In this document: positions 16,370-22,731 of the stretch, piece by piece | How the letters are laid out: each line of letters begins with the position of its first letter | Numbering within the stretch: position 1 is the stretch's first letter | Assembly: GCA_948514425.1 (NCBI GenBank) | Contig: CAOQYN010000008.1 | Span: 1-31,255, forward strand | DNA: 31,255 nt | Direction: 5' to 3' | Source of the DNA: an uncultured Candidatus Saccharibacteria bacterium | Lineage (GTDB): Bacteria; Patescibacteriota; Saccharimonadia; Saccharimonadales; Saccharimonadaceae | Translations under genes and position numbers: made by a program | The notes under the pieces: generated by a model | The model's database searches: none | What the model saw: the letters and a program-made list of their open reading frames with translations, nothing else | What the model was told of the DNA's origin: nothing

Positions 16370-16987
16370 TTAACGTGAGTAGTACTCAACGATTAGTTGT
16401 TCGTTAATGCCAGCTTCCGCTTCTTCGCGCTTTGGTAAGCCAGTAATTTCAATTTTCATTTTCTTTGGATCAGACTTAAGCCAACTAAGCGGAGTAGTAG
16501 ATGCACTACTGACGATGTTATCAAGATTTTTGAAGTATTCTGATTTTTGGGATTTTGTGCGGACCTCTAGGATGTCGTTAGGTTTGAGGCGAATGCTCGG
16601 AATATCGATCCTGCGACCATTAAGCGTGAAATGACCGTGAGAGACCAACTGGCGCGCTTGTCGTCGTGTTGTTGCAAAGCCAGCACGATAGACAACATTA
16701 TCAGCACGTCGTTCAAGGTATTGAAGCAAGTTTTCACCAGCAAGACCGTCAGCTTTTGCTGCCTCTTTCATTAGTTTAGCAAATTGCTTTTCGAGTAAAC
16801 CATAAAGTCTACGAACTTTTTGTTTTTCGCGAAGTTGTGTGAGATATAGACTACCACCGCGAATACGCATATCGGCATGCTCGCCAGGAATACCAGACTT
16901 TTTAGCCATAACCTTATGCGCTTTTGGTGCTAAAGCATAACCTTCGCGACGGCTTTGTTTTACAATTGGAGAAGTATCTCGTGCCAT
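16370..16987 (-). CDS. rpsD: 30S ribosomal protein S4 (zinc-free form)
   Basis: Protein of 205 residues matching uS4, a primary 16S rRNA-binding protein. It contains SLYLTQLREKQKVRRLYGLL, LLQYLERRADNVVYRAGFA and the S4 RNA-binding domain TRRQARQLVSHGHFTLNGRR. No cysteines are found at the N-terminus, so it is the form without the zinc knuckle. The start overlaps the rpsK stop (TAATG). Many bacterial S4 proteins repress the alpha operon; no such site was identified here. Confidence 0.98.
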   Translation of the reverse strand: MARDTSPIVKQSRREGYALAPKAHKVMAKKSGIPGEHADMRIRGGSLYLTQLREKQKVRRLYGLLEKQFAKLMKEAAKADGLAGENLLQYLERRADNVVYRAGFATTRRQARQLVSHGHFTLNGRRIDIPSIRLKPNDILEVRTKSQKSEYFKNLDNIVSSASTTPLSWLKSDPKKMKIEITGLPKREEAEAGINEQLIVEYYSR

Positions 16988-17427
16988 TACGGTTTCCTTT
17001 CTCCCTTAGGACGCACGCCACCGTGCGCGATTGGGGTAACATCAGTAATACTATCAATCTTAATGCCGACATTTGAGACGGCGCGAATTGCACTATCGCG
17101 ACCGAGGCCAATGCCACTTACGAAAACATCAACACTGTTTAGACCATGCTCGCGTTTGGCGATTTCAAGAGCTTTTTCGGCTGCGATTTGGGCAGCATAG
17201 GCTGTGCCTTTTTTGCTACCACGGAAACCATTAGCTCCAGCTGAGCTAGCACTTAAGGCACCGCCATTTTTATCGGTAACAGTGATAATAGTGTTGTTAA
17301 AGGTGGCTTGAATATGTACTTGACCAGATGTTACAAGTCGTTTACCCTTTTTGCCTTTGATTTTGGCGACTTTTGGAGCTTCGGCTACTGCTTCTGCGCC
17401 ATCTATCACTTTCTTTTCTTCTGTCAT
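16987..17427 (-). CDS. rpsK: 30S ribosomal protein S11
   Basis: Protein of 146 residues matching uS11, which forms part of the platform around the E site. Family segments are GQVHIQATFNNTIITVTDKN, SSAGANGFRGSKKGTAYAA and GIGLGRDSAIRAVSNVGI, followed by DVTPIAHGGVRPKGERKP. An N-terminal extension of about 25 residues rich in Glu/Ala then Lys precedes the core. The ATG has AGGAG six bases upstream, 15 bases after the rpsM stop. Confidence 0.98.
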   Translation of the reverse strand: MTEEKKVIDGAEAVAEAPKVAKIKGKKGKRLVTSGQVHIQATFNNTIITVTDKNGGALSASSAGANGFRGSKKGTAYAAQIAAEKALEIAKREHGLNSVDVFVSGIGLGRDSAIRAVSNVGIKIDSITDVTPIAHGGVRPKGERKP

Positions 17428-17442
17428 TTATTACTCCTATTC

Positions 17443-17829
17443 CTAAGTCTTACTTGCTGCTTTTGGCTGTGCGCCACCTACGGCAATTGCCCGACCTTTA
17501 CGAGTACGTGCGTTCGTGCGGGTACGTTGACCATTAGCTGGAAGACCAGCTTTGTGACGGGATCCTTTGTAGGAGTTAATGTCTTTAAGACGTTTAATAT
17601 TGTTGGTAACGAGGCGTTTCAGATCGCCCTCAACAGTATATTTGCTGCTGATGAGATCATTAATTTTCTGAATTTCAGCCTCGGTGAGATCTTTCACCCG
17701 AGTGGTAGGCTCGACTTTGGCCTCCGCAAGGATGGCTTTACTCGTTGTTTGACCAATTCCATAGACACTGGTGAGAGCGATCCACACCTGCTTATCATTT
17801 GGGATGGTCACACTAGCAATTCTTGCCAT
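17443..17829 (-). CDS. rpsM: 30S ribosomal protein S13
   Basis: Protein of 128 residues matching uS13 of the 30S head, which contacts the P-site tRNA and the 50S subunit. It has the helix-two-turn-helix part (SVYGIGQTTSKAILAEA) and the C-terminal GSRHKAGLPANGQRTRTNAR motif, followed by a basic tail. The start lies two bases after the rpmJ stop (TAA-GC-ATG), so it is coupled to rpmJ. Confidence 0.98.
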   Translation of the reverse strand: MARIASVTIPNDKQVWIALTSVYGIGQTTSKAILAEAKVEPTTRVKDLTEAEIQKINDLISSKYTVEGDLKRLVTNNIKRLKDINSYKGSRHKAGLPANGQRTRTNARTRKGRAIAVGGAQPKAASKT

Positions 17830-17831
17830 GC

Positions 17832-17948
17832 TTAACCCTGCCTTTGCTTATTTTTAGGTTTTTTCTTATTGATGACACGAAGTACGCCTTTGCGGCGAAC
17901 AATGATGTCATCAGGAGAGATTTTTTTAACACTAGCACGTACTTTCAC
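17832..17948 (-). CDS. rpmJ: 50S ribosomal protein L36 (zinc-free form)
   Basis: Small protein of 38 residues with a GTG start. It begins MKVRASVKKI and ends with KPKNKQRQG, the two ends of every bL36. In the usual form three Cys and a His bind zinc; here those positions hold other residues (SPDD in place of the first Cys pair, IN in place of the third), so it is the C-minus type. An AAAGGA sequence lies 10 bases before the GTG. Its position between infA and rpsM is the standard one. Confidence 0.93.
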   Translation of the reverse strand: MKVRASVKKISPDDIIVRRKGVLRVINKKKPKNKQRQG

Positions 17949-18055
17949 AGTGTCAAAATCCTTTCCGTTACCTGCTGTAAAACTTATAATTGTTCGGTCG
18001 TAGCTTTGCGCATACTATGATCGGCAACTAAAAATCTTGCAACAATTAATATTCT

Positions 18056-18316
18056 TTATTGCAATCGAAAACTGATGCGACCCTTTGACAGATCGTACGG
18101 GGTCAGCTCAACTTCTACCCGGTCTCCCGGCACTAGGCGGATAAAATTTTTGCGCATACGTCCGCTCATGTGTGCGATGATTCTATGGCCGTTCTCAAGC
18201 TCCACTCGAAACTGAGTGTTAGGCAAAGACTCAACGACCTTGCCTGTGAGCTTGATTACTTCCTTCTGGTTCCCACCAGAAGTTTTAGCCTTGTTAGCTT
18301 TATTGTGACTAGCCAT
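18056..18316 (-). CDS. infA: translation initiation factor IF-1
   Basis: Protein of 86 residues with the single S1-like OB fold of IF-1: LTGKVVESLPNTQFRVELEN, GHRIIAHMSGRMRKNFIRL and ELTPYDLSKGRISFR. IF-1 binds the 30S A site during initiation. The normal length is about 72; the extra residues are a polar Lys/Asn/Ser N-terminus. A promoter lies so close that the leader would be only about six bases, and there is no ribosome binding site, so initiation is probably of the leaderless type. It is followed after 107 bases by rpmJ, a gap in which no other gene was seen. Confidence 0.97.
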   Translation of the reverse strand: MASHNKANKAKTSGGNQKEVIKLTGKVVESLPNTQFRVELENGHRIIAHMSGRMRKNFIRLVPGDRVEVELTPYDLSKGRISFRLQ

Positions 18317-18329
18317 AAATTACTTTTTT

Positions 18330-18358
18330 ATTTTATCATAGAAAATACTTAGTGTAAA
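18330..18358 (-). promoter_or_regulatory. promoter of the infA-rpmJ-alpha operon
   Basis: TTTACA (18353-18358) and TAAAAT (18330-18335) on the minus strand are separated by 17 bases. The -10 box ends 13 bases before the infA ATG. The box resembles the one before rplF (both carry TATGATAAAAT across the -10 region). Confidence 0.65.
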
Positions 18359-18381
18359 CCCTTAGTTTGGGAATTTTTGAT

Positions 18382-19131
18382 TTATTTTAATACCGCGCGT
18401 ACGAAAAATCTGTGTGAATATGTCTGGCTTGTAGACCAGTAAAGGCCAGTACATGTAATTAAGGTCAATGAGCCTTTGTCTGCTTCGGGGCTCTCAAAGG
18501 CCGTGACCATATAATTATTGGCTTCTTCTCCGAGAGCCTTTGTAGCGGTATCGACAACGAGATAAGTAAACTCTCGACCATCGCCCATTTCGATTTTTAT
18601 TTCATCGTTACGTTTGATATTGGTCAAGCTGCCAAATGCTCCGATTCCTGGAGCACCACCATGTGCATCCATGACTGAGACCTTATTGCTGCCTGGTAGG
18701 CCGCTCTCGTTATACCATCCAATATCATATATATTATATGGTGTACCGAGTTCACCGTTGGGTTTGATGCCGACTTCGGTGATTCTGGCTCGGTCAAGCT
18801 TAATGCTTGGTATATTAAGATATCTAGGGCGATCGGCAGCTACAGTGTATTCGCTGATCTCGGTTTCTGTGGGAATGGTTTTATCAACCTCTTCTTCCGT
18901 TCCTTCCGTATTTGTGTTCAATGATGACGTTGCACGTTCGCTTCCCTCCATACGATTGAGATAAGCATGTTCCCAAATTGCAACTCTACCAAAGAAAACT
19001 GTAGCTAAAAGTAAAACGATAATTCCGATAATGTGGCTAACCTTAAAATGTAGCTTGCGCCAAGTTGGTAGCTTCATTTCTTCGGGGGTTACCTTATTTT
19101 TATTTATGTTTGGAGTTATGATCTTGCCCAC
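18382..19131 (-). CDS. sortase family transpeptidase, membrane anchored
   Basis: Protein of 249 residues with one N-terminal membrane helix (about 32-50), a Ser/Thr/Glu-rich stalk (60-95) and a sortase domain from about 100. The catalytic triad is visible: His157 in VMDAHGGAPG, Cys227 in TLITCTGL and Arg241 in YSHRFFVRAV. Domain spacing recalls class E/F enzymes rather than SrtA, though the class is uncertain. Sortases join proteins with a C-terminal sorting signal to the cell wall or to pilin subunits. It starts with GTG, preceded by AAGG at nine bases, and lies 18 bases after secY, in the place where many bacteria have adk and map. No sortase substrate is encoded in the window. Confidence 0.9.
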   Translation of the reverse strand: MGKIITPNINKNKVTPEEMKLPTWRKLHFKVSHIIGIIVLLLATVFFGRVAIWEHAYLNRMEGSERATSSLNTNTEGTEEEVDKTIPTETEISEYTVAADRPRYLNIPSIKLDRARITEVGIKPNGELGTPYNIYDIGWYNESGLPGSNKVSVMDAHGGAPGIGAFGSLTNIKRNDEIKIEMGDGREFTYLVVDTATKALGEEANNYMVTAFESPEADKGSLTLITCTGLYWSTSQTYSHRFFVRAVLK

Positions 19132-19149
19132 TTTGTTTTACCTTTTTGA

Positions 19150-20568
19150 TTATTTATAGTCATCGTATGTTACCATCAAGGCGCGGGATTGGAGTTGGCG
19201 AATGTTTTCAAGGGCAACTGTAACAACAATGAGTAGACCGGTACCCGATAATGATAAACCCATGGGAGCGCCCGCTATGATAATGAAAATATAATCTGTT
19301 AAGAATGGGAGCATGGCGATAAGACCAAGAGTTAAGGCACCAAATAGGTTTAGCCGATTAATGGTTTTACCAAGATATTCTGCAGTTTGGATGCCTGGTC
19401 GTACACCTTCGATGAAAGCGCCCTGTTTCTGAAGATTATCAGCGATTTCTTTTGTATTGAAGATGATTCCAGTATAAAAATAAGTGAATAGCACAACGAG
19501 CAGAAAATAAACTGCTGGGTAAAAGAACCATTGCACTGTGATACCATCTGGATACATTGCGCTAAAGTTCGATGCTGATGGTGCAGTGAACAGTGTCATT
19601 AGGGTATTACCGAAGGTTCCTTCGGGATTGACGGTTTGTATAAACTGTCCGAGTAAAGCTGGCAAAGAGAGGAAAGCGGTAGCAAAGATTACAGGAACTA
19701 CTCCGGCAGCAATGAGTTTGAGAGGTAAGATTGACTTGATGCCGCCGTACGCACTATTGCCGTGAACACGCTTAGCGTAGTTGATTGTGATGACGCGCTG
19801 AGCTTCGTTGAGCTTGACAAGGAAATAAATGACAATGAGAATTGCTATCGCAAAAGCTAAGATAATCCAAAACATAGATGGGTTGACTGGTAGATTAAAC
19901 CAACCAAAGAGCGACAATGTGCCTGCCGATGTATCAAATAGGGCGCTACCAAGGCTAGTCAGGGTGGTAGGAAGTTGGGAAATAATTGAAGTAAAGATGA
20001 TGAGGGAGATACCGTTACCGATTCCCTGTTCGGTCATAAGTTCGCCGAACCACATAAGAATAACTGATCCGGCGACCATAGCGGTTACTGATAACATCCA
20101 ATCGGCTGTTGTTGGAACATAGGAAATAGCGGTATTTGAGGCAAGTACGGACTGATAAAGTATAAATATGTAAGCAATTGATTGTACGATTGCTAGAGGG
20201 ACGGTTAGGACGCGAGTCCACTGGCTAATCTTGCGACGTCCAGATTCGCCGTCTTGCGAGAGCTCCTCAAGTCTAGGGATGGCTTTAGTAATTAGTTGGA
20301 CTACAATTTGCGCAGTAATATAAGGAGAAATACCGACCAAAAGAATCGAGAATGCAGTTAGTCCGCCGCCAGAGATGAGATTGAGAAAACTACCGAAGTC
20401 GGATTTTTGGATAAGATTTTGGATGGCTTCTTGAAAAGTGGTTGGTTCACCGAGTGGGACTGGGATGTGTGCTAAGAAGCGATATACTACCAAAAGCCCC
20501 AAAATAATCATGACGCGTTTTAGCATGTCTTTGTTTTTTAGTGACTTAAAAATAGTTTTGAAATTCAT
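19150..20568 (-). CDS. secY: preprotein translocase subunit SecY
   Basis: Membrane protein of 472 residues with ten predicted membrane helices, the pore subunit of the Sec translocase. Recognisable parts are HIPVPLGEPTTF after TM1, LNLISGGGLTAFSILLVGIS (plug and TM2), QDGESGRRKISQWTR (first large cytoplasmic loop), MTEQGIGNGISLIIF and the C-terminal INRLNLFGALTLGLIAMLPF. The ATG is preceded by CGGAG at ten bases. An extended -10 promoter and a hairpin separate it from rplO, so secY and the sortase appear to form their own transcription unit. Confidence 0.98.
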   Translation of the reverse strand: MNFKTIFKSLKNKDMLKRVMIILGLLVVYRFLAHIPVPLGEPTTFQEAIQNLIQKSDFGSFLNLISGGGLTAFSILLVGISPYITAQIVVQLITKAIPRLEELSQDGESGRRKISQWTRVLTVPLAIVQSIAYIFILYQSVLASNTAISYVPTTADWMLSVTAMVAGSVILMWFGELMTEQGIGNGISLIIFTSIISQLPTTLTSLGSALFDTSAGTLSLFGWFNLPVNPSMFWIILAFAIAILIVIYFLVKLNEAQRVITINYAKRVHGNSAYGGIKSILPLKLIAAGVVPVIFATAFLSLPALLGQFIQTVNPEGTFGNTLMTLFTAPSASNFSAMYPDGITVQWFFYPAVYFLLVVLFTYFYTGIIFNTKEIADNLQKQGAFIEGVRPGIQTAEYLGKTINRLNLFGALTLGLIAMLPFLTDYIFIIIAGAPMGLSLSGTGLLIVVTVALENIRQLQSRALMVTYDDYK

Positions 20569-20601
20569 ACTCTATTACTCCGGTTTCTCTGACTGTATAT
20601 T

Positions 20602-20610
20602 ATTATAGCA
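20602..20610 (-). promoter_or_regulatory. extended -10 promoter for secY-sortase
   Basis: On the minus strand TGC-TATAAT forms an extended -10 element, with the TATAAT at 20602-20607. The upstream hexamer at 17 bases is a poor -35 match. Transcription would begin about 27 bases before the secY ATG. Confidence 0.6.
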
Positions 20611-20618
20611 TGGAAATA

Positions 20619-20649
20619 AGAAAGTGACCCTAAAATAAGGTCACTTTCT
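20619..20649 (-). terminator. hairpin terminator after rplO
   Basis: Perfect 11-base inverted repeat (AGAAAGTGACC and complement, 20619-20629 and 20639-20649) with a nine-base loop, 18 bases after the rplO stop. The T tract after it is interrupted (TTTCTTATTT), so termination may be partial. Confidence 0.6.
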
Positions 20650-20667
20650 GTAGGAAAACTGTAAGTT

Positions 20668-21144
20668 CTAAGCCTTTACGTTTTCTTTTTTCGTAGCAAT
20701 GCGCTTTGGCACGGCAACTTTTGTGAAGTTTCCGCCCATACCCTTGATGGCCTCAATTGCAGTTCTACTTGCAAATTGAGTCTCGAGTTCGACTTTTGCA
20801 GTCAGCTCTCCTCTGGTGATGACTTTAACCTTCGCATATGGATTTTTAATGAGTCCATGATCGGCGAGGGTGAAGTTGTCGATTTTGCCATTGAGATCAT
20901 TGAGTCTATCAGTGTAGACAACTTGGGCTTTTTCATGAATGCTCTTAAAACCTTTAAGTTTTGGAATAGCTTGCATGATGGCGCGTTGTCCGCCCATGAA
21001 CCCAGCTGGCATTTTGCTGTGACCGGTACGCGCTTTTTGACCCTTGGTACCGCGACCAGCTGTCTTACCTTTACCGGCGGAGATGCCGCGTCCTGCACGA
21101 GTAGGACGAGTATTGCGATTGACTTGTAAATCGTTATACTTCAT
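20668..21144 (-). CDS. rplO: 50S ribosomal protein L15
   Basis: Protein of 158 residues matching uL15. The glycine-rich N-terminal arm (RAGRGISAGKGKTAGRGTKG) is followed by GHSKMPAGFMGGQ, IPKLKGFKS and a C-terminal globular part with VITRGELTAKVELETQFAS. Its ATG overlaps the rpsE stop by one base, leaving no room for rpmD (L30), which usually lies between them. A hairpin follows its stop. Confidence 0.98.
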   Translation of the reverse strand: MKYNDLQVNRNTRPTRAGRGISAGKGKTAGRGTKGQKARTGHSKMPAGFMGGQRAIMQAIPKLKGFKSIHEKAQVVYTDRLNDLNGKIDNFTLADHGLIKNPYAKVKVITRGELTAKVELETQFASRTAIEAIKGMGGNFTKVAVPKRIATKKENVKA

Positions 21145-21797
21145 TATTTATCCTCCTTTTTTGAGGCGGCTTTGGTGTCTTTTTTGCCAGAGTTGCCAAC
21201 CCATTCATCGCGTGGAACTTGTTGGCGAAGCCCTTCGATAACGGCATAGGCGATGTTGACTTTGTTGGTGCTGCCAAGGCTCTTGGAAATCAAATTTTTG
21301 ATGCCTGTGAGACCGATGATGCTTCGAACTACGCCGCCAGCAATAATACCAGTACCTGGTGCGGCTGGTTTTAGTAAGACATCAGCACCAGTGGCGCGCG
21401 TTTCAACTTCGTGACAGATAGTTTCGCCATCCATGTTGAATTCAATCATGTTTTTCTTAGCTTTTGTTGTGGCTTTTTGAACAGCGCTGGTGACATCTCC
21501 GCCTTTAGCGATACCAATACCGATTTTATTTTTGTGGTTACCAATTGCAACAAGGGCTTTGAAACGCATGCGGCGTCCACCTTTGACGGTACGAGATACG
21601 CGATCAATGTTGATGGTAACGGTGTCAAACTCTTTTGGAGTGTTGTCTTGATTGCGATTACGATCGCGGCGGTTGTTGCGGCGCCCCATTGGTTTTCCGC
21701 CGATGTCTTTGCGTGATTTGGTTGCTGCGACATCGTCGTTCATTTTGAGTGTACCGGATTTATTAATGACTTTGGCATTTTTATCAGTGTCAGCCAT
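21144..21797 (-). CDS. rpsE: 30S ribosomal protein S5
   Basis: Protein of 217 residues. The core from about residue 55 matches uS5: INIDRVSRTVKGGRRMRFKA (double-stranded-RNA-binding type fold), GNHKNKIGIGIAKGGDVTSA, LKPAAPGTGIIAGGVVRSI and IKNLISKSLGSTNKVNIA. About 50 extra N-terminal residues are present compared with the usual 166-residue protein; they are polar with a strongly basic RRNNRRDRNRN part that may contact 16S rRNA. The ATG directly follows the rplR stop. Confidence 0.98.
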   Translation of the reverse strand: MADTDKNAKVINKSGTLKMNDDVAATKSRKDIGGKPMGRRNNRRDRNRNQDNTPKEFDTVTINIDRVSRTVKGGRRMRFKALVAIGNHKNKIGIGIAKGGDVTSAVQKATTKAKKNMIEFNMDGETICHEVETRATGADVLLKPAAPGTGIIAGGVVRSIIGLTGIKNLISKSLGSTNKVNIAYAVIEGLRQQVPRDEWVGNSGKKDTKAASKKEDK

Positions 21798-21798
21798 T

Positions 21799-22128
21799 TT
21801 AGAACTCCAATCCTTCCTTGCGGGCCGCGTCAGCTAATGCAGACATACGACCAGCATATAATTTTGCTCCACGATCAAAAACGACAGATTTGATGTTGGC
21901 TTTTTTTGCTTTTGTGGCAATTTCTTTACCGATAGCAGCGGCTTTTTCAGTTCTGTTGCCGGTGAGCTTGCTACCTATAGTTGTAGCGTAAGCCAGAGTT
22001 TTGCTATCATCGTCGTTGATAATTTGTGCAGTAATATGCATATTGCTAATATGTACGCTGAGACGTGGACGCTCGGCAGTACCATGAATTTTAGCACGAG
22101 TGCGCTTTGCGCGAAATGTGGTGTTCAT
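21799..22128 (-). CDS. rplR: 50S ribosomal protein L18
   Basis: Protein of 109 residues matching uL18, the 5S rRNA-binding protein of the central protuberance. Segments seen are RAKIHGTAERPRLSVHISN, MHITAQIINDDDSKTLAYAT and VVFDRGAKLYAGRMSALADA followed by ARKEGLEF at the end. Its start overlaps the rplF stop by one base (TAATG). Confidence 0.98.
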   Translation of the reverse strand: MNTTFRAKRTRAKIHGTAERPRLSVHISNMHITAQIINDDDSKTLAYATTIGSKLTGNRTEKAAAIGKEIATKAKKANIKSVVFDRGAKLYAGRMSALADAARKEGLEF

Positions 22129-22664
22129 TATTTCTTCCCTGCCTTTCCTGCCTTGCGAAGAATAACTTCGTCAGCGTATTTAATACCTTTACCTTTGTAT
22201 GGTTCAGGCTTTTTAAGCGCACGGATCTCGGCTGCGACTTGACCGACTTGTTGTTTGTCGATACCGCTGACTGTGATTGTCATTTTGTCGGTTTTAAGCT
22301 CAATTCCTTCTGGTGCGCTATATTTTACTGGGTGAGAAAAGCCAAGGGCCATTTCGATTTCTTTTGGTCCGCCACTAAGGCGAAAACCGACACCGTTGAT
22401 TTCGAGTTTTTTCTCAAACCCTTTGGTGACGCCAGTAACGGCGTTATTGAGCAGAGCGCGCTGTAGACCATGCCAAGCACGTGATTTTGGCTCGTCATTA
22501 TTGCGGGTGACAGTAGCAGTATTGTCTTCTACGGTCACTTTGACGTTTTCCTGAAGCGGAACTGTGAGTGAACCTTTCGGTCCAGCGACAACAATATCTT
22601 TGTCGCCGACCGTGATTGTCACTCCCGCCGGAATTTCGATGGGTTGTTTTCCGATACGACTCAT
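22128..22664 (-). CDS. rplF: 50S ribosomal protein L6
   Basis: Protein of 178 residues matching uL6, which lies near the factor-binding site of the 50S subunit. It shows MSRIGKQPIEIPAGV, VAGPKGSLTVPL, WHGLQRALLNNAVTGVTKGF and the C-terminal KKPEPYKGKGIKYADEVILR motif. It should directly follow rpsH in the spc order but here comes after the arginine genes. It has its own promoter and AAGGA six bases before the ATG. Confidence 0.98.
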   Translation of the reverse strand: MSRIGKQPIEIPAGVTITVGDKDIVVAGPKGSLTVPLQENVKVTVEDNTATVTRNNDEPKSRAWHGLQRALLNNAVTGVTKGFEKKLEINGVGFRLSGGPKEIEMALGFSHPVKYSAPEGIELKTDKMTITVSGIDKQQVGQVAAEIRALKKPEPYKGKGIKYADEVILRKAGKAGKK

Positions 22665-22694
22665 ATTCTTCCTTATAACTTAATATTCTTTGTT

Positions 22695-22723
22695 ATTTTA
22701 TCATACTAAGGTAAAGTTGACAA
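22695..22723 (-). promoter_or_regulatory. promoter restarting the ribosomal genes before rplF
   Basis: On the minus strand TTGTCA (22718-22723) and TAAAAT (22695-22700) are 17 bases apart. It sits in the gap just after the antiporter stop, and the message would begin about 24 bases before rplF. This lets the L6-L18-S5-L15 group be expressed independently of the arginine block. Confidence 0.75.
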
Positions 22724-22731
22724 GGGATAGT

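Noticed and set aside
17308..17835. 175-residue open frame on the plus strand opposite rpsK/rpsM
   Set aside because: Phe/Cys-rich translation typical of the reverse of basic ribosomal genes; no independent support.
17949..18055. Possible small RNA or gene between infA and rpmJ
   Set aside because: The 107-base gap has no convincing hairpin, promoter or open frame.
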